This document shows positions 49,183 through 58,174 of a DNA stretch of 64,000 bases, piece after piece. The stretch comes from Rhizobiaceae bacterium. Lineage in GTDB: Bacteria > Pseudomonadota > Alphaproteobacteria > Rhizobiales > Rhizobiaceae. Positions within the stretch are counted from its first letter, which is position 1. Each line of letters begins with the position of its first letter. The translations under genes were made by a program, and so were the position numbers. The stretch is from positions 408,501 to 472,500 of the forward strand of contig JAHBYW010000004.1 of assembly GCA_019635755.1 (NCBI GenBank). Reading direction: 5' to 3'. The notes beneath the pieces are model-generated. The model ran no database searches and was not told the DNA's origin. It was given only the letters and a program-made list of their open reading frames with translations.

Positions 49183-49635
49183 ATGGCAGGATTGTTTCTG
49201 GAGGAGTTCGAGGTCGGCCAGGTGTTTCGCCACGCGCTCCGCAAGACCGTGACCGAAAGCGACAACATGCTGTTCTCGGTCATGACGCTGAACCCGCAGC
49301 CGCTCCACATCGACTTCGATTTCGCTGCACGGAGCGAGTGGGGCAAGCCGCTCGTGAACTCGCTTTTCACGCTCGGCCTGATGATCGGCATCTCGGTGCA
49401 CGACACGACGCTGGGCACGACGATCGGCAATCTCGGCATGACCGACACCGTCTTCCCGCATCCCGTGTTCCACGGCGACACGATCCGGGTCGAGACCGAG
49501 GTGATGTCCGTGCGCGGGTCGCGATCGAAGCCGGATCGCGGCATCGTCGATTTCGAGCACCGTGCCTACAACCAGGACGGAGTGCTGGTGGCCAAGACCA
49601 CCCGCCAGGCGATGATCCGCACGAAGGCCGGCTGA
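49183..49635 (+). CDS. MaoC family dehydratase
   Basis: A 150-residue single hot-dog hydratase. The motif MTLNPQPLHIDFDFAARSEWGKPLVNSLFTLGLMIG contains the catalytic region (Asn/His in NPQPLHID). The pattern matches MaoC proteins paired with CitE-like lyases, such as those acting on mesaconyl-, methylmalyl- or citramalyl-CoA type substrates. The stop overlaps the lyase start (TGATG), so the two are coupled. ATG 49183 or 49180 could be used. Confidence 0.87.
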   Translation: MAGLFLEEFEVGQVFRHALRKTVTESDNMLFSVMTLNPQPLHIDFDFAARSEWGKPLVNSLFTLGLMIGISVHDTTLGTTIGNLGMTDTVFPHPVFHGDTIRVETEVMSVRGSRSKPDRGIVDFEHRAYNQDGVLVAKTTRQAMIRTKAG

Positions 49636-50510
49636 TGCGCTCGCTGCTGTTCGTCCCCGCCGATTCGGAACGCAAGCTTCTCAAGGGGTTGGAGGCAGGA
49701 GCGGATGTGATCATCCTCGACCTCGAGGATTCCATCGCCGCAGCAAACAAGGCCACCGCCCGCGCGATGGCCGCCGAGTTCATCGCTGCCCGCCACGGCA
49801 TGGCCGGCCCGCGCCTCTACGTCCGCGTCAACGACCTGACGACCGGGCTGACCGACGACGACCTCGCATCGATCACCCCTGCCCGCCCGGCCGGCATCAT
49901 GCTGCCGAAGGCGCAGTCGGCCGCCGACGTCGAGCAGGTGTCCGCCATGCTGCGCGTGCACGAGGCGCGCGCCGGAGCTGAGGACGGCGCGATCCGCATC
50001 ATGCCGATCATCACCGAGACCGCACTGTCGCTGTTCGGCACCGCCGGCTACGCGAGCCCAATCGCGCGGCTGTCCGGCCTGACATGGGGGTCGGAGGATC
50101 TTTCCGCCTCGATCGGTGCGCGCGCAAGCCGCGACGACGACGGACGCCTGACCGGCGTGTTCCAAATGGCGCGGACGCTGACCCTGATCGCCGCCGCGGC
50201 CGGCGGCCTGCCCTCGGTCGACACCGTCTACACCGATTTCCGCGACGACGCCGGACTGAAGCGGGAATGCGACGACGCGGAGCGCGATGGTTTCAGCGCC
50301 AAAATGGCGATCCACCCGGCGCAGGTGCCGATCATCAACGCTGCCTTCACGCCGGCGCCTGAAGCCATCGAGCGCTCGCGGGCGGTCGTCGCCGCCTTCG
50401 AGGCAGCGGGCAATCCGGGCGTCGTCGCCATCGACGGCAAGATGTACGACCGGCCGCATCTCAGGCTCGCCGAGCGCCTGCTGGCGCGCGCTGACGCCGG
50501 CTCCCACTGA
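49635..50510 (+). CDS. CoA ester lyase (HpcH/HpaI aldolase/CitE family)
   Basis: A 291-residue CitE-like lyase. MRSLLFVPADSERKLLKGLEAGADVIILDLEDSIA opens the barrel with the metal-binding EDS, RLYVRVNDL follows, PAGIMLPKAQS, the Glu of MPIITETALSLFG, LTWGSEDLSASIG, and MAIHPAQVPIINAAF provide the remaining active-site residues. Such enzymes cleave citramalyl-, malyl- or methylmalyl-CoA. Translational coupling to the MaoC gene suggests hydration of an unsaturated acyl-CoA followed by cleavage. The particular substrate is not fixed by sequence. Confidence 0.9.
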   Translation: MRSLLFVPADSERKLLKGLEAGADVIILDLEDSIAAANKATARAMAAEFIAARHGMAGPRLYVRVNDLTTGLTDDDLASITPARPAGIMLPKAQSAADVEQVSAMLRVHEARAGAEDGAIRIMPIITETALSLFGTAGYASPIARLSGLTWGSEDLSASIGARASRDDDGRLTGVFQMARTLTLIAAAAGGLPSVDTVYTDFRDDAGLKRECDDAERDGFSAKMAIHPAQVPIINAAFTPAPEAIERSRAVVAAFEAAGNPGVVAIDGKMYDRPHLRLAERLLARADAGSH

Positions 50511-50534
50511 CCCTCCCGCCGGTCGCGTCGAGCT

Positions 50535-51143
50535 TCAGTCGCCGGACCAGCGGGGCCGGCTCTTGGAGAACACCGCGTCCACGCTGGTGTAGTCGTGATA
50601 GCCGAGGCGTGCGACGTTGCCGGCCCTGACGATGTCGTACCGCCCGCCGGTCAACATCGCATCGTCGATGAAGATGCCGACGACCTCGCCAGCCACAACC
50701 GTCGCGCCGGCCGAGCGCCCGTCGAGGCCCCTCGGGTCGAAGACCTCGGTCACCTTGCACTCCAGCGCCGCAGGAATGCCCTTGACGCGCGGCGGGGCGA
50801 CCAGCCGCGACGGCTCGGTCGCCATCCCGGCGAGATCGAACTCGTTCACGCCGCGTGGCGCATCGACCGAGCTCGCCACCATCGCCTCGAAGAATGCCCG
50901 ACCGACGATGTTGACGACGAACTCGCCGGTCTCGCGCGCAAACGTCTCGCTGTCCTTGCCGGCGTCGGAGGAGAACCAGACGAGATGCGGGTTGGTGGAG
51001 AAGGCGTTGAAGTAGGAATAGGGCGACAGGTTGAGAGCGCCGTCCGCCAACACGGTCGAGATCCAGCCGATCGGGCGGGGCGCGACCAGCGCCTTGAACG
51101 GATCGTGCGGCAGGCCGTGCCCTTTGGGCGGCTCGAAGAACAT
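50535..51143 (-). CDS. Flavin reductase-like FMN-binding protein
   Basis: A 202-residue protein of the flavin-reductase domain family. APRPIGWISTVLADGALNLSPYSYFNAFSTNPHLVWFSS is the FMN-binding signature, then ETGEFVVNIVG and the GEVVGIFIDDAML segment near the C-terminus. It may supply reduced flavin to a monooxygenase or act as a small FMN oxidoreductase. It is 3 nt downstream of the nitroreductase gene, so the two flavoproteins are co-transcribed. Confidence 0.9.
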   Translation of the reverse strand: MFFEPPKGHGLPHDPFKALVAPRPIGWISTVLADGALNLSPYSYFNAFSTNPHLVWFSSDAGKDSETFARETGEFVVNIVGRAFFEAMVASSVDAPRGVNEFDLAGMATEPSRLVAPPRVKGIPAALECKVTEVFDPRGLDGRSAGATVVAGEVVGIFIDDAMLTGGRYDIVRAGNVARLGYHDYTSVDAVFSKSRPRWSGD

Positions 51144-51146
51144 CGC

Positions 51147-51731
51147 TCAGCCCTTCCAGGGGCCGGCATAGTCGCTGACCAGCTTCGCCGGATCGGGGCG
51201 CGGCCGTTCCAGCGCCTTGCCGGTGAACGTCCCGATGTGGACGAAACCGATGACCCGTTCGTGCGGTGCCAGTCCCAGGATCGCCCTGCCCTCCTCGACG
51301 TCGGAGTACCAGTTCGTGATCCAGTTGGTGGCGTAGCCGAGGGCGTTGGCGGCATGCACCAGGTTCATTGCCGCGGCGCCGCCGGAGAGGAACATCTCCC
51401 ATGTCGGGATTTTCGGGCTCTCCTTCGGGCTGTGGATCACGCCAACCACCAGCGGCGCGCGGCTGAAGCGCGTCAGCTCCTGCTGGCGCCGGGTGTCGTT
51501 GAGCGGCCCATCGCGCGTCTCGGCGAGCGCGGCGAGCGCCTTGCCGGCGTCCACACGGGCGTCGCCGCGATAGAGGATGAACCGCCATGGCTCGAGCTTG
51601 CCGTGGTCCGGCACGCGGCTGGCAATGCGGATCATCGTCTCGATCTCGGCGTCCGACGGACCCGGCTCCTTCAACTCATGGATCGGGGCCGACAGCCGCG
51701 TGGACAGATAGTCGATGATCGGTGACGTCAA
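51147..51731 (-). CDS. Nitroreductase family protein (TTG start)
   Basis: A 194-residue FMN-dependent nitroreductase of the YdjA-like minimal type. Motifs are LSTRLSAPIHELKEPGP, RIASRVPDHGKLEPWRFIL, GGAAAMNLVHAANALGYATNWIT and RVIGFVHIG. The best start is TTG at 51731: GAGGAG lies 8 nt upstream and the family N-terminus (TSPIIDYLSTR) follows at once. The longer frame from 51983 overlaps the divergent exported-protein gene. It diverges from that gene and precedes the flavin reductase. Confidence 0.88.
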   Translation of the reverse strand: MTSPIIDYLSTRLSAPIHELKEPGPSDAEIETMIRIASRVPDHGKLEPWRFILYRGDARVDAGKALAALAETRDGPLNDTRRQQELTRFSRAPLVVGVIHSPKESPKIPTWEMFLSGGAAAMNLVHAANALGYATNWITNWYSDVEEGRAILGLAPHERVIGFVHIGTFTGKALERPRPDPAKLVSDYAGPWKG

Positions 51732-51855
51732 GACGGTTCTCCTCGGATCTTTGGCTGAAGCGGGCCGGGGATTGCCTGGACGCTTGGGCTGCGGCACCGG
51801 CGTGCCGGGATCAATCGCCTTGAAATTGCCACCGCGTTCGGCTTCAAGGCAAGTG

Positions 51856-52821
51856 ATGTTAGGGGACGCATCCAGAAACTGCGTGGGGCTTGTCGCCGCG
51901 GCCGTGCTGGGCCTTGGCCTTTCCGGCGTTGCCGCGCAGGAAACGCCGGACCCGACCGAATCGCTCACCCTGCCGGGAATCACTGGCTACGCTCCCGCGA
52001 CGGGGGACGGGCCGATCGCGCTTCAGGGCGAAGGCGAAGTGACGCTCGCCGCAAAGCTCACAGCGGAAGGCGAAGACATAAGCCGTGGCCTCGTCTGGCG
52101 GATCTTCAGCCCCGAGCCCGGTCCGGATGGGAAGCTTCCGCTCGTCGCGTCGGCCCAGGGAGGGACGCAGGTGCTGTCCCTCGCCGCGGGCAGCTATCTG
52201 GTGCACGCAGCGTTCGGTCGTGCGGGCGCGACCAAGCGGATCACCGTTGGCCTGGAGGCCAAGCGGGAGGACGTCGTTCTCGATGCCGGCGGCCTCAAGC
52301 TCGACGCCATCCTGGCCAACGGCAAGCGCATCCCCGCGTCGAAGCTGCGGTTCGCCATCTACGAATCCGGCGACGAGGATGGCGGCGCGCTGATCGCGCC
52401 GAATGTCGCACCCAACAGCGTCGTGCGTCTGAACGCCGGCACCTACCACATCGTCTCGACCTACGGGAACGTCAACGCCGTCATCCGGTCCGACATCAAG
52501 GTCGAGGCCGGCAAGCTGACCGAAGCCGCGGTCCAGCACTATGCCGCGGAGGTGACGCTGAAGCTCGTGCGTGAGGCCGGCGGCGAGGCCATCGCCGACA
52601 CGTCCTGGTCCATCCTGACCGACTCCGGCGATCCGGTCCGCGAAAGCGTCGGCGCCTACGCTTCGCTGGTGCTGGCCGAAGGCAGCTACACGATCATCGC
52701 GAAGAATCGCGACCGCATCTACCAGCGCGAATACACGGTCGAAGGCGGCCGCGACCAGGAGGTCGAGGTGCTGGCTGTCGAGGCGCAGAACGATCAGGTC
52801 GAAGCCGAGATCACCGACTGA
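51856..52821 (+). CDS. Exported protein of unknown function
   Basis: I do not recognise a named family. From ATG 51856 (or GTG 51853), the 321-residue product has a signal peptide (MLGDASRNCVGLVAAAVLGLGLSGVAAQ, cleavage after VAA or VAAQ). The mature protein looks all-beta, with three repeated segments ending in a similar style: SLAAGSYLVHAAFGRAGATKRITV, RLNAGTYHIVSTYGNVNAVIRSDIKV and VLAEGSYTIIAKNRDRIYQREYTV. Each reads like an Ig- or carboxypeptidase-regulatory-like strand block (x-L-x-A-G-x-Y). It may bind surface or envelope components. The 3' end overlaps the convergent acyltransferase gene by 28 nt. Confidence 0.75.
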   Translation: MLGDASRNCVGLVAAAVLGLGLSGVAAQETPDPTESLTLPGITGYAPATGDGPIALQGEGEVTLAAKLTAEGEDISRGLVWRIFSPEPGPDGKLPLVASAQGGTQVLSLAAGSYLVHAAFGRAGATKRITVGLEAKREDVVLDAGGLKLDAILANGKRIPASKLRFAIYESGDEDGGALIAPNVAPNSVVRLNAGTYHIVSTYGNVNAVIRSDIKVEAGKLTEAAVQHYAAEVTLKLVREAGGEAIADTSWSILTDSGDPVRESVGAYASLVLAEGSYTIIAKNRDRIYQREYTVEGGRDQEVEVLAVEAQNDQVEAEITD

Positions 52822-53786
52822 GACCGGCCCCTGGCCGGCAGGGTTCTTGCGAACGCCGACCCGCTTGCAGTGTGCGTGGCAAGCCCGAACACCTTCCCCT
52901 TGACGAACGCCTGCAGCTCCTTCCGATCCCGATAGGCTTCGAGGTCCGGCCACGGGAGCAGGTCGCCGATACTCACGCGCATCTCGCGACCGGACAGCTT
53001 GGCGAACTCGCGGATCAGCAGCGACGTGCGCAGCGTGAGCGACAGGCCTCCCACGAAGCGGGCCAGCCGGCTCTCGCGCTCCAGCAGGTGCATCGGGCCA
53101 GAGACGACGTGGAACAACCATCCGTTCTGCCCCGCGAAATAGAGCGGCAGCACATCGGCGCGCGCCTCCTGGATCAGGCGGAACGGGAACATCTTCCACG
53201 GCAGGTCCCGCGCCTTGCCGACCCCGTTCGGCGCGGTCGCCACGCCACCTCCCGGGAACACCACGATGGTGACGCCGGACGTCAGCAACCGCAGCGCTTC
53301 GTGGCGGGTGGCGAGGTTCCTCTTCAGCGCCGCCTTGGTCTCGCTGAAGTCGACCGGCAGCGAGAGCGGTGCCATCTCCGGTATCTTCAGGAGTTCGGCA
53401 TTGATCATCACCCGGAACGGCCGGCCGAGCCGCTCGGCCAGCGACAGCGCCGCTATACCGTCACCGATGCCGAACGGATGGTTCGCCACGATGACCAGCG
53501 GCCGCCCCGCCGCCGGGGCCAGGGCCGGCAGATGGCCGGCCTCGCTCAGACGGATGTCGACAAGGTCGAGCATCCGGGAGAAGACACTGTCGCCGCTGGG
53601 CGCGATTTCGTGGCGCCAGATGTCGTAGAGCGCGGCGTAACGCTCGCGGCCGGACAGTTCCTCAACAGCGCGGATGAACCACCGCTTGAGCCGCGAATGC
53701 GACCGGCTGGCATAGGAGAATTCGGGGATCGGATCCCGGACGATTCGGCTGGCGAGGTGCATGCACCCGGCATCGCCGATCCGCAT
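52794..53786 (-). CDS. Lysophospholipid acyltransferase (PlsC-like) family protein
   Basis: A 330-residue LPLAT-family enzyme. The acyltransferase motif is VIVANHPFGIGDGIAALSLA (HxxxxD as HPFGIGD, about residues 103-109), motif III is FPGGGVATAP, and LPLYFAGQNGWLFHVVS corresponds to motif IV. The substrate could be a lysophospholipid or ornithine-lipid precursor; the latter is common in rhizobia (OlsA-like) but not shown here. Alternative ATG 53762 is possible. It converges on and overlaps the exported-protein gene. Confidence 0.85.
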   Translation of the reverse strand: MRIGDAGCMHLASRIVRDPIPEFSYASRSHSRLKRWFIRAVEELSGRERYAALYDIWRHEIAPSGDSVFSRMLDLVDIRLSEAGHLPALAPAAGRPLVIVANHPFGIGDGIAALSLAERLGRPFRVMINAELLKIPEMAPLSLPVDFSETKAALKRNLATRHEALRLLTSGVTIVVFPGGGVATAPNGVGKARDLPWKMFPFRLIQEARADVLPLYFAGQNGWLFHVVSGPMHLLERESRLARFVGGLSLTLRTSLLIREFAKLSGREMRVSIGDLLPWPDLEAYRDRKELQAFVKGKVFGLATHTASGSAFARTLPARGRSQSVISAST

Positions 53787-53831
53787 GACGGGCGTATGAA
53801 GGGCGCGGCATAGCCGCGCCCCTGGCGTCGG

Positions 53832-55811
53832 TCAGGCGGCCACGGCGCGACGACGCTTCAGATCGGGCGGGAGGATTTCCGCACGCAGGCTCGACACCGC
53901 GTCCGTGAGAGACATCGAGTCCTGGGCCTGGGAGCCGAGACGGCGGACGTTCACCGTCCCCTCCTCCGCCTCCCGCCGGCCGCATACCAGCATGACCGGC
54001 ACCTTGGTCAGCGAATGCTCGCGGACCTTGTAGTTGATTTTTTCGTTGCGCAGGTCCGCTTCCGCCGTGATGCCCGCCGCCTTGAGCGCCTCGACCACCT
54101 TGAGCGCATAGGCGTCCGCATCCGAGGTGATCGTCGCGACGACAACCTGCAGCGGCGAGAACCAAAGCGGGAAGTGGCCCGAATAGTTCTCGATCAGGAT
54201 GCCGAGGAAACGCTCCATCGAGCCGCAGATCGCGCGGTGGATCATCACCGGCTGCTTCTTCTCCGAATCCCGGTCGATGTAGAAGGCGCCGAACCGCTCC
54301 GGCAGGTTGAAGTCGACCTGCGTCGTGCCGCACTGCCATTCGCGGCCGATCGCATCCTTCAGCACATACTCGAACTTCGGACCGTAGAACGCGCCCTCGC
54401 CCGGATTGATCGACGTCTTGATCTTGCCGCCGGACTGTTCCTCGATCTTGCGCAGCACGTCGTGCATGATCTGCTCGGCGTGACCCCAGGCCTCGTCCGA
54501 GCCGACGCGCTTCTCAGGCCGCGTCGACAGCTTCACGGAAATCTCGGTAAAGCCGAAATCGGCATAGGTGCTGAGGATCAGGTCATTGATTTTCATGCAC
54601 TCGTCGGCGAGCTGCTCCTCGAGGCAGAAAATGTGCGCGTCGTCCTGCGTGAAGCCGCGCACGCGCATGAGCCCGTGCAGCGCACCGGACGGCTCGTAGC
54701 GGTGCACGTTGCCGAACTCGGCGAGTTTCACGGGTAGGTCGCGGTACGACTTCAGCCCGTGCTTGAAGATCTGCACGTGGCCGGGACAGTTCATTGGCTT
54801 CAGCGCGAAGACGCGGTCGTCGTCGGTATCGTCACCGGCGACCGTCACCTTGAACATGTTGTCGCGGTACCAGCCCCAGTGGCCCGACGTTTCCCAGAGG
54901 CTCTTGTCCAGCACCTGGGGTGCGTTGACCTCCTGGTAGCCGAGCTCATCGAGACGCCGCCGCATGTAGCTGACCAGGTTCTGGAACATCTTCCAGCCCT
55001 TCTGATGCCAGAACACGACGCCCGGTCCCTCCTCCTGAAAATGGAACAGGTCCATCTCGCGTCCGAGCTTGCGGTGGTCGCGCTTCTCCGCCTCCTCGAG
55101 CATCGTCAGGTATGCGTCGAGCTGCTCCTGGTTCGCCCAGGCGGTGCCGTAGATGCGCGTCAGCATCGGGTTGTTGCTGTCGCCGCGCCAGTAGGCGCCC
55201 GCGACCTTCATCAGCTTGAATGCGTTGCCGACCTGGCCGGTCGAGACCATGTGCGGACCGCGGCAGAGGTCGGTCCATTCGCCCTGCGCGTAAATCTTGA
55301 TGTCCTGCCCCTCAGGGATCGCATCGACCAGTTCGACCTTGTAGCTCTCGCCCTTGTCCCGGAAGAACGCCTTCGCCTCGTCCCGCGACTTCATCGACTT
55401 CGTGAACGGCTTGTTGCGCTGGATGATCTCCCGCATCTTCTTCTCGATGGCGGGAAAGTCCTCCGGCGTGAACGGCTGGTTGCGGGCGAAGTCGTAGTAG
55501 AAGCCGTTCTCGATCACCGGCCCGATCGTCACCTGCGTTCCCGGCCACAATTCCTGCACCGCCTCGGCCAGCACATGCGCGGCGTCGTGGCGGATGAGTT
55601 CAAGCGCGCGCGGGTCGTCGCGCGTGACGATCTCGACCTTGCCGGAACCGCCAAGCGGATCGGCCAGATCGCGGACCGTGCCGTCGACCGCGTAGGCCAC
55701 CGCCTTCTTGGCGAGCGACTTGGAGATCGACTCGGCGAGCGCCAGACCGCTCATGGCCGCGTCGTAGGTGCGAACCGAACCGTCGGGAAATGTCAGGGAA
55801 ACATCGGGCAT
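53832..55811 (-). CDS. thrS: Threonine--tRNA ligase
   Basis: A 659-residue class II synthetase that charges tRNA-Thr. Domains in order are an N-terminal TGS domain (about 1-63), the editing/SAD domain ([17 protein letters not shown] near 75 and [13 protein letters not shown], with zinc-like His/Cys editing residues), the catalytic core with [21 protein letters not shown] (motif 1 area), [20 protein letters not shown] (Cys that binds the active-site zinc), [12 protein letters not shown] (motif 2), [12 protein letters not shown] (motif 3), and an anticodon-binding domain. Full length and intact. No T-box is expected or seen in this lineage. Confidence 0.96.
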   Translation of the reverse strand: MPDVSLTFPDGSVRTYDAAMSGLALAESISKSLAKKAVAYAVDGTVRDLADPLGGSGKVEIVTRDDPRALELIRHDAAHVLAEAVQELWPGTQVTIGPVIENGFYYDFARNQPFTPEDFPAIEKKMREIIQRNKPFTKSMKSRDEAKAFFRDKGESYKVELVDAIPEGQDIKIYAQGEWTDLCRGPHMVSTGQVGNAFKLMKVAGAYWRGDSNNPMLTRIYGTAWANQEQLDAYLTMLEEAEKRDHRKLGREMDLFHFQEEGPGVVFWHQKGWKMFQNLVSYMRRRLDELGYQEVNAPQVLDKSLWETSGHWGWYRDNMFKVTVAGDDTDDDRVFALKPMNCPGHVQIFKHGLKSYRDLPVKLAEFGNVHRYEPSGALHGLMRVRGFTQDDAHIFCLEEQLADECMKINDLILSTYADFGFTEISVKLSTRPEKRVGSDEAWGHAEQIMHDVLRKIEEQSGGKIKTSINPGEGAFYGPKFEYVLKDAIGREWQCGTTQVDFNLPERFGAFYIDRDSEKKQPVMIHRAICGSMERFLGILIENYSGHFPLWFSPLQVVVATITSDADAYALKVVEALKAAGITAEADLRNEKINYKVREHSLTKVPVMLVCGRREAEEGTVNVRRLGSQAQDSMSLTDAVSSLRAEILPPDLKRRRAVAA

Positions 55812-55918
55812 TGTCGGGCTCCTATCCAGTCCCGCAAACGAACGCGGGTGGTGTTGTGCCGGATGCGTCCGGCGGCGGGCGGTGTTCTAGGCGCAGATCC
55901 CGGCGCCGTAAAGCCGGT

Positions 55919-56287
55919 TCAGTGTACGGCAGCGCCGGGTCTGGTCCTCCCGATCCGCCAGTACCGCCACGGCGTGAACCAGCGGTAGCGCGTTTCGAGC
56001 GCTTCCGGCACCAGATCGACGCCATGCGTGCCGCCCGGTCCGCAGCGCGCGACGCGGAATGCCCCCATCCAGCTGCCCGCCCACAGGCCGTGACGCGCGA
56101 TCGCCTCGTAGGCATATTCGGAGCAGGTCGGGAAATGCCGGCACGAATTGCCGATGAAGCCGGACAGCGTGAGCTGGTAAAGGCGCACGAACCCTGTCCC
56201 CAGCAGGCGGCCCGGCGTCCTTGCCCAGGGCCCGGACCAGTTGCGGCTTGCGATCTTGCGGGGCGGATGGTCGTGCTGATGCGCCAT
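55919..56287 (-). CDS. yidD: Membrane protein insertion efficiency factor
   Basis: A 122-residue YidD protein. The core is VRLYQLTLSGFIGNSCRHFPTCSEYAYEAIARHGLWAGSWMGAFRVARCGPGGTHGVDLVPE, with the three family cysteines (SCRHFPTCS and RCGP) and an amphipathic first helix. It aids YidC-dependent insertion at the inner membrane. Start 56287 (MAHQHDHPP) gives a His-rich leader; the usual family core starts about 30 residues later. It lies upstream of thrS on the same strand, not beside rnpA/yidC as in enteric bacteria. Confidence 0.93.
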   Translation of the reverse strand: MAHQHDHPPRKIASRNWSGPWARTPGRLLGTGFVRLYQLTLSGFIGNSCRHFPTCSEYAYEAIARHGLWAGSWMGAFRVARCGPGGTHGVDLVPEALETRYRWFTPWRYWRIGRTRPGAAVH

Positions 56288-56467
56288 CGCCGCTAGATGC
56301 GGCCTCCGCGCTCCAAATTCAATGCGCCCCGAAAACCGCCGACCGGGGACGCGAGCCGACGGTGCCGATCGGTGAACAGTGCGTCGCGCCACCGGGTTTG
56401 ATCGGAGCCGCCGGCCGGCCTATGTGTGCGCCACGAACGCAGACAATCCCAGACACGCGAGAGCAGC

Positions 56468-57499
56468 ATGGCCGACACGATCGAACTCGGACTGGATACC
56501 TTTGGCGACGTCACCGTCGATGCCGAAGGCAAGCTGCTGCACCAGGCGCAGGTCATCCGTAACGTCGTCGAGGAGGCCGTTCTGGCCGACCAGGTCGGCG
56601 TCGACTTCATCGGCCTCGGCGAGCATCATCGCGACGACTTCGCCATCTCGGCGCCCGATGTCGTGCTGGCCGCGGTCGCTGCCCGGACAAGCCGCATCGG
56701 CCTCGGCTCCGCGGTGACTGTACTCTCGTCCGACGACCCGATCCGCGTGTTCCAGCGCTTCTCGACCATCGACGCGATCTCCAACGGCCGCGCGGAGGTG
56801 ATCCTCGGCCGCGGATCGTTCACCGAATCCTTCCCGCTGTTCGGCTTCGCGCTGAAGGACTACGAGCTTCTGTTCACCGAGAAGCTCAACCTCTTCGCCG
56901 AGGTGCTGAAGCAGGAACCGGTCAACTGGCAGGGCTCCACGCGCGCCGAGATCAAGGACCAGCGCGTCTACCCGCCGGTCGAGAACGGCACGCTGAAGAC
57001 CTGGATCGGCGTCGGCGGCAGTCCCGAATCGGTCGTGCGCGCCGCCAGCTACAACCTGCCGATGATGCTGGCGATCATCGGCGGCGAGCCGACGCGGTTC
57101 CTGCCCTTCATCGACCTCTACCAGCGCGCGGTCGCGCAGTTCGGCGGCGAGCCGCTGCCGCTCGGCGTCCACTCGCCGGGGCATGTGGCGGAGACCGACG
57201 AGCAGGCGCGCGCCGAACTGTGGCCGGGTTACCAGGCGATCCACAACCGCATCGGCGGGGAGCGCGGCTGGGGTCCGACCAACATCGGGCGCTTCAACCA
57301 GGAGGCCGACATGGGCTCGCTCTACGTCGGCTCGCCGGAAACGGTGGCGAAGAAGATCGCCGCCACGATGAAGGCGCTGAAGGTCAGGCGCTTCGACATG
57401 AAATACTCGTCCGGTACGCTGGGCCACGACAAGATGATGAAAAGCATCGAGCTGTTCGGCACCAAGGTGGCACCGATGGTGCGGGAGATGCTCGTCTAG
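56468..57499 (+). CDS. LLM class flavin-dependent oxidoreductase
   Basis: A 343-residue luciferase-like monooxygenase. The signature is GLDTFGDVTVDAEGKLLHQAQVI, VDFIGLGEHHRDDFAISAPDVVLAAVAARTSRIGLGSAVTVLSSDDPIRVFQRFSTIDAISNGRAEVILGRGSF, and a C-terminal GSPETVAKKIAATMKALKVRRFDMKY. It uses FMNH2 or F420-like flavins; the subgroup is the Atu2307/SP_0267 type annotated in many bacteria. The physiological substrate is unknown. It stands on the opposite strand to the VOC gene, which it converges on. Confidence 0.9.
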   Translation: MADTIELGLDTFGDVTVDAEGKLLHQAQVIRNVVEEAVLADQVGVDFIGLGEHHRDDFAISAPDVVLAAVAARTSRIGLGSAVTVLSSDDPIRVFQRFSTIDAISNGRAEVILGRGSFTESFPLFGFALKDYELLFTEKLNLFAEVLKQEPVNWQGSTRAEIKDQRVYPPVENGTLKTWIGVGGSPESVVRAASYNLPMMLAIIGGEPTRFLPFIDLYQRAVAQFGGEPLPLGVHSPGHVAETDEQARAELWPGYQAIHNRIGGERGWGPTNIGRFNQEADMGSLYVGSPETVAKKIAATMKALKVRRFDMKYSSGTLGHDKMMKSIELFGTKVAPMVREMLV

Positions 57500-57574
57500 G
57501 ACCGATCGATGTCGGGCGCAGCCACGCGGGCATCGCCATTCGCGAATGTCGTGCGACGGCAATTTGGCGGCGCG

Positions 57575-58072
57575 TTATGCCGAAGCCAGCTCTTCGAGGT
57601 CGAGCGGAAGCGACACCGGCCCGCTCGGCCAACGGTCGCGTGGTCTGTCCCAGGTGAGTTCGACGCCATTGCCGTCCGGATCCTCGATGTAGACGGCTTC
57701 GGCGCAGCCATGGTCGCTCGCGCCTGTGATCGTCACGCCGCAGGCGACCACGCGCCTGTAGGCGGCGGCGAACGTCGCCCTGTCCGGGTAGAGGATCGCG
57801 AAATGGTGCAGGCCCGTCGCGCCGGCGGCCGGCCGGGCGCCGCGCCTGCTCTCCCAGCAGTTTAGCCCGATGTGGTGGTGATATCCGCCGGCGCTGATGA
57901 AAGCCGCGTCGGTGCCGAGACGCGCAGTCAATTCGAAACCAAGCACCTCCGTGTAGAAGGACAGCGATCTCTCGACATCAGAAACCCTCAGGTTGACGTG
58001 GCCGATGCACACTCTGGGATCGATCGCCGTCGAACGCGCGCTGTTGTCTCGGGTCGGGCGTGTTTCGTCCAC
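57575..58072 (-). CDS. VOC (glyoxalase/dioxygenase) superfamily protein
   Basis: A 165-residue VOC protein. IGHVNLRVSDVERSLSFYTEVLGFELTARLG is the first half of the paired beta-alpha-beta-beta-beta fold, and TGLHHFAILYPDRATFAAAYRRV plus AVYIEDPDGNGVELTWDRP the second. Metal ligands would be His in GHVNL, His in LHHFA and Glu in VELTW, as in glyoxalase I or extradiol dioxygenases. GTG 58072 is chosen for its AGGAGGTG site. It diverges from the LysR gene, which may control it. Confidence 0.87.
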   Translation of the reverse strand: MDETRPTRDNSARSTAIDPRVCIGHVNLRVSDVERSLSFYTEVLGFELTARLGTDAAFISAGGYHHHIGLNCWESRRGARPAAGATGLHHFAILYPDRATFAAAYRRVVACGVTITGASDHGCAEAVYIEDPDGNGVELTWDRPRDRWPSGPVSLPLDLEELASA

Positions 58073-58152
58073 CGGTCCACCTCCTGGTCGGCCGAGATCA
58101 GACACCGGGCGCGCGGCAACCCGCAAGTTGGGAGAATGTGGAAAGATAATCC

Positions 58153-58164
58153 ATGCTGGTGCAT
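58153..58164. promoter_or_regulatory. Candidate LysR operator ATGCTGGTGCAT
   Basis: An ATGC-N4-GCAT palindrome within an AT-richer stretch, ATAATCCATGCTGGTGCATAATCG, 11 nt before the LysR start and about 80 nt from the divergent VOC start. LysR proteins usually bind such divergent promoters; assignment is positional. Confidence 0.45.
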
Positions 58165-58174
58165 AATCGTCGGG

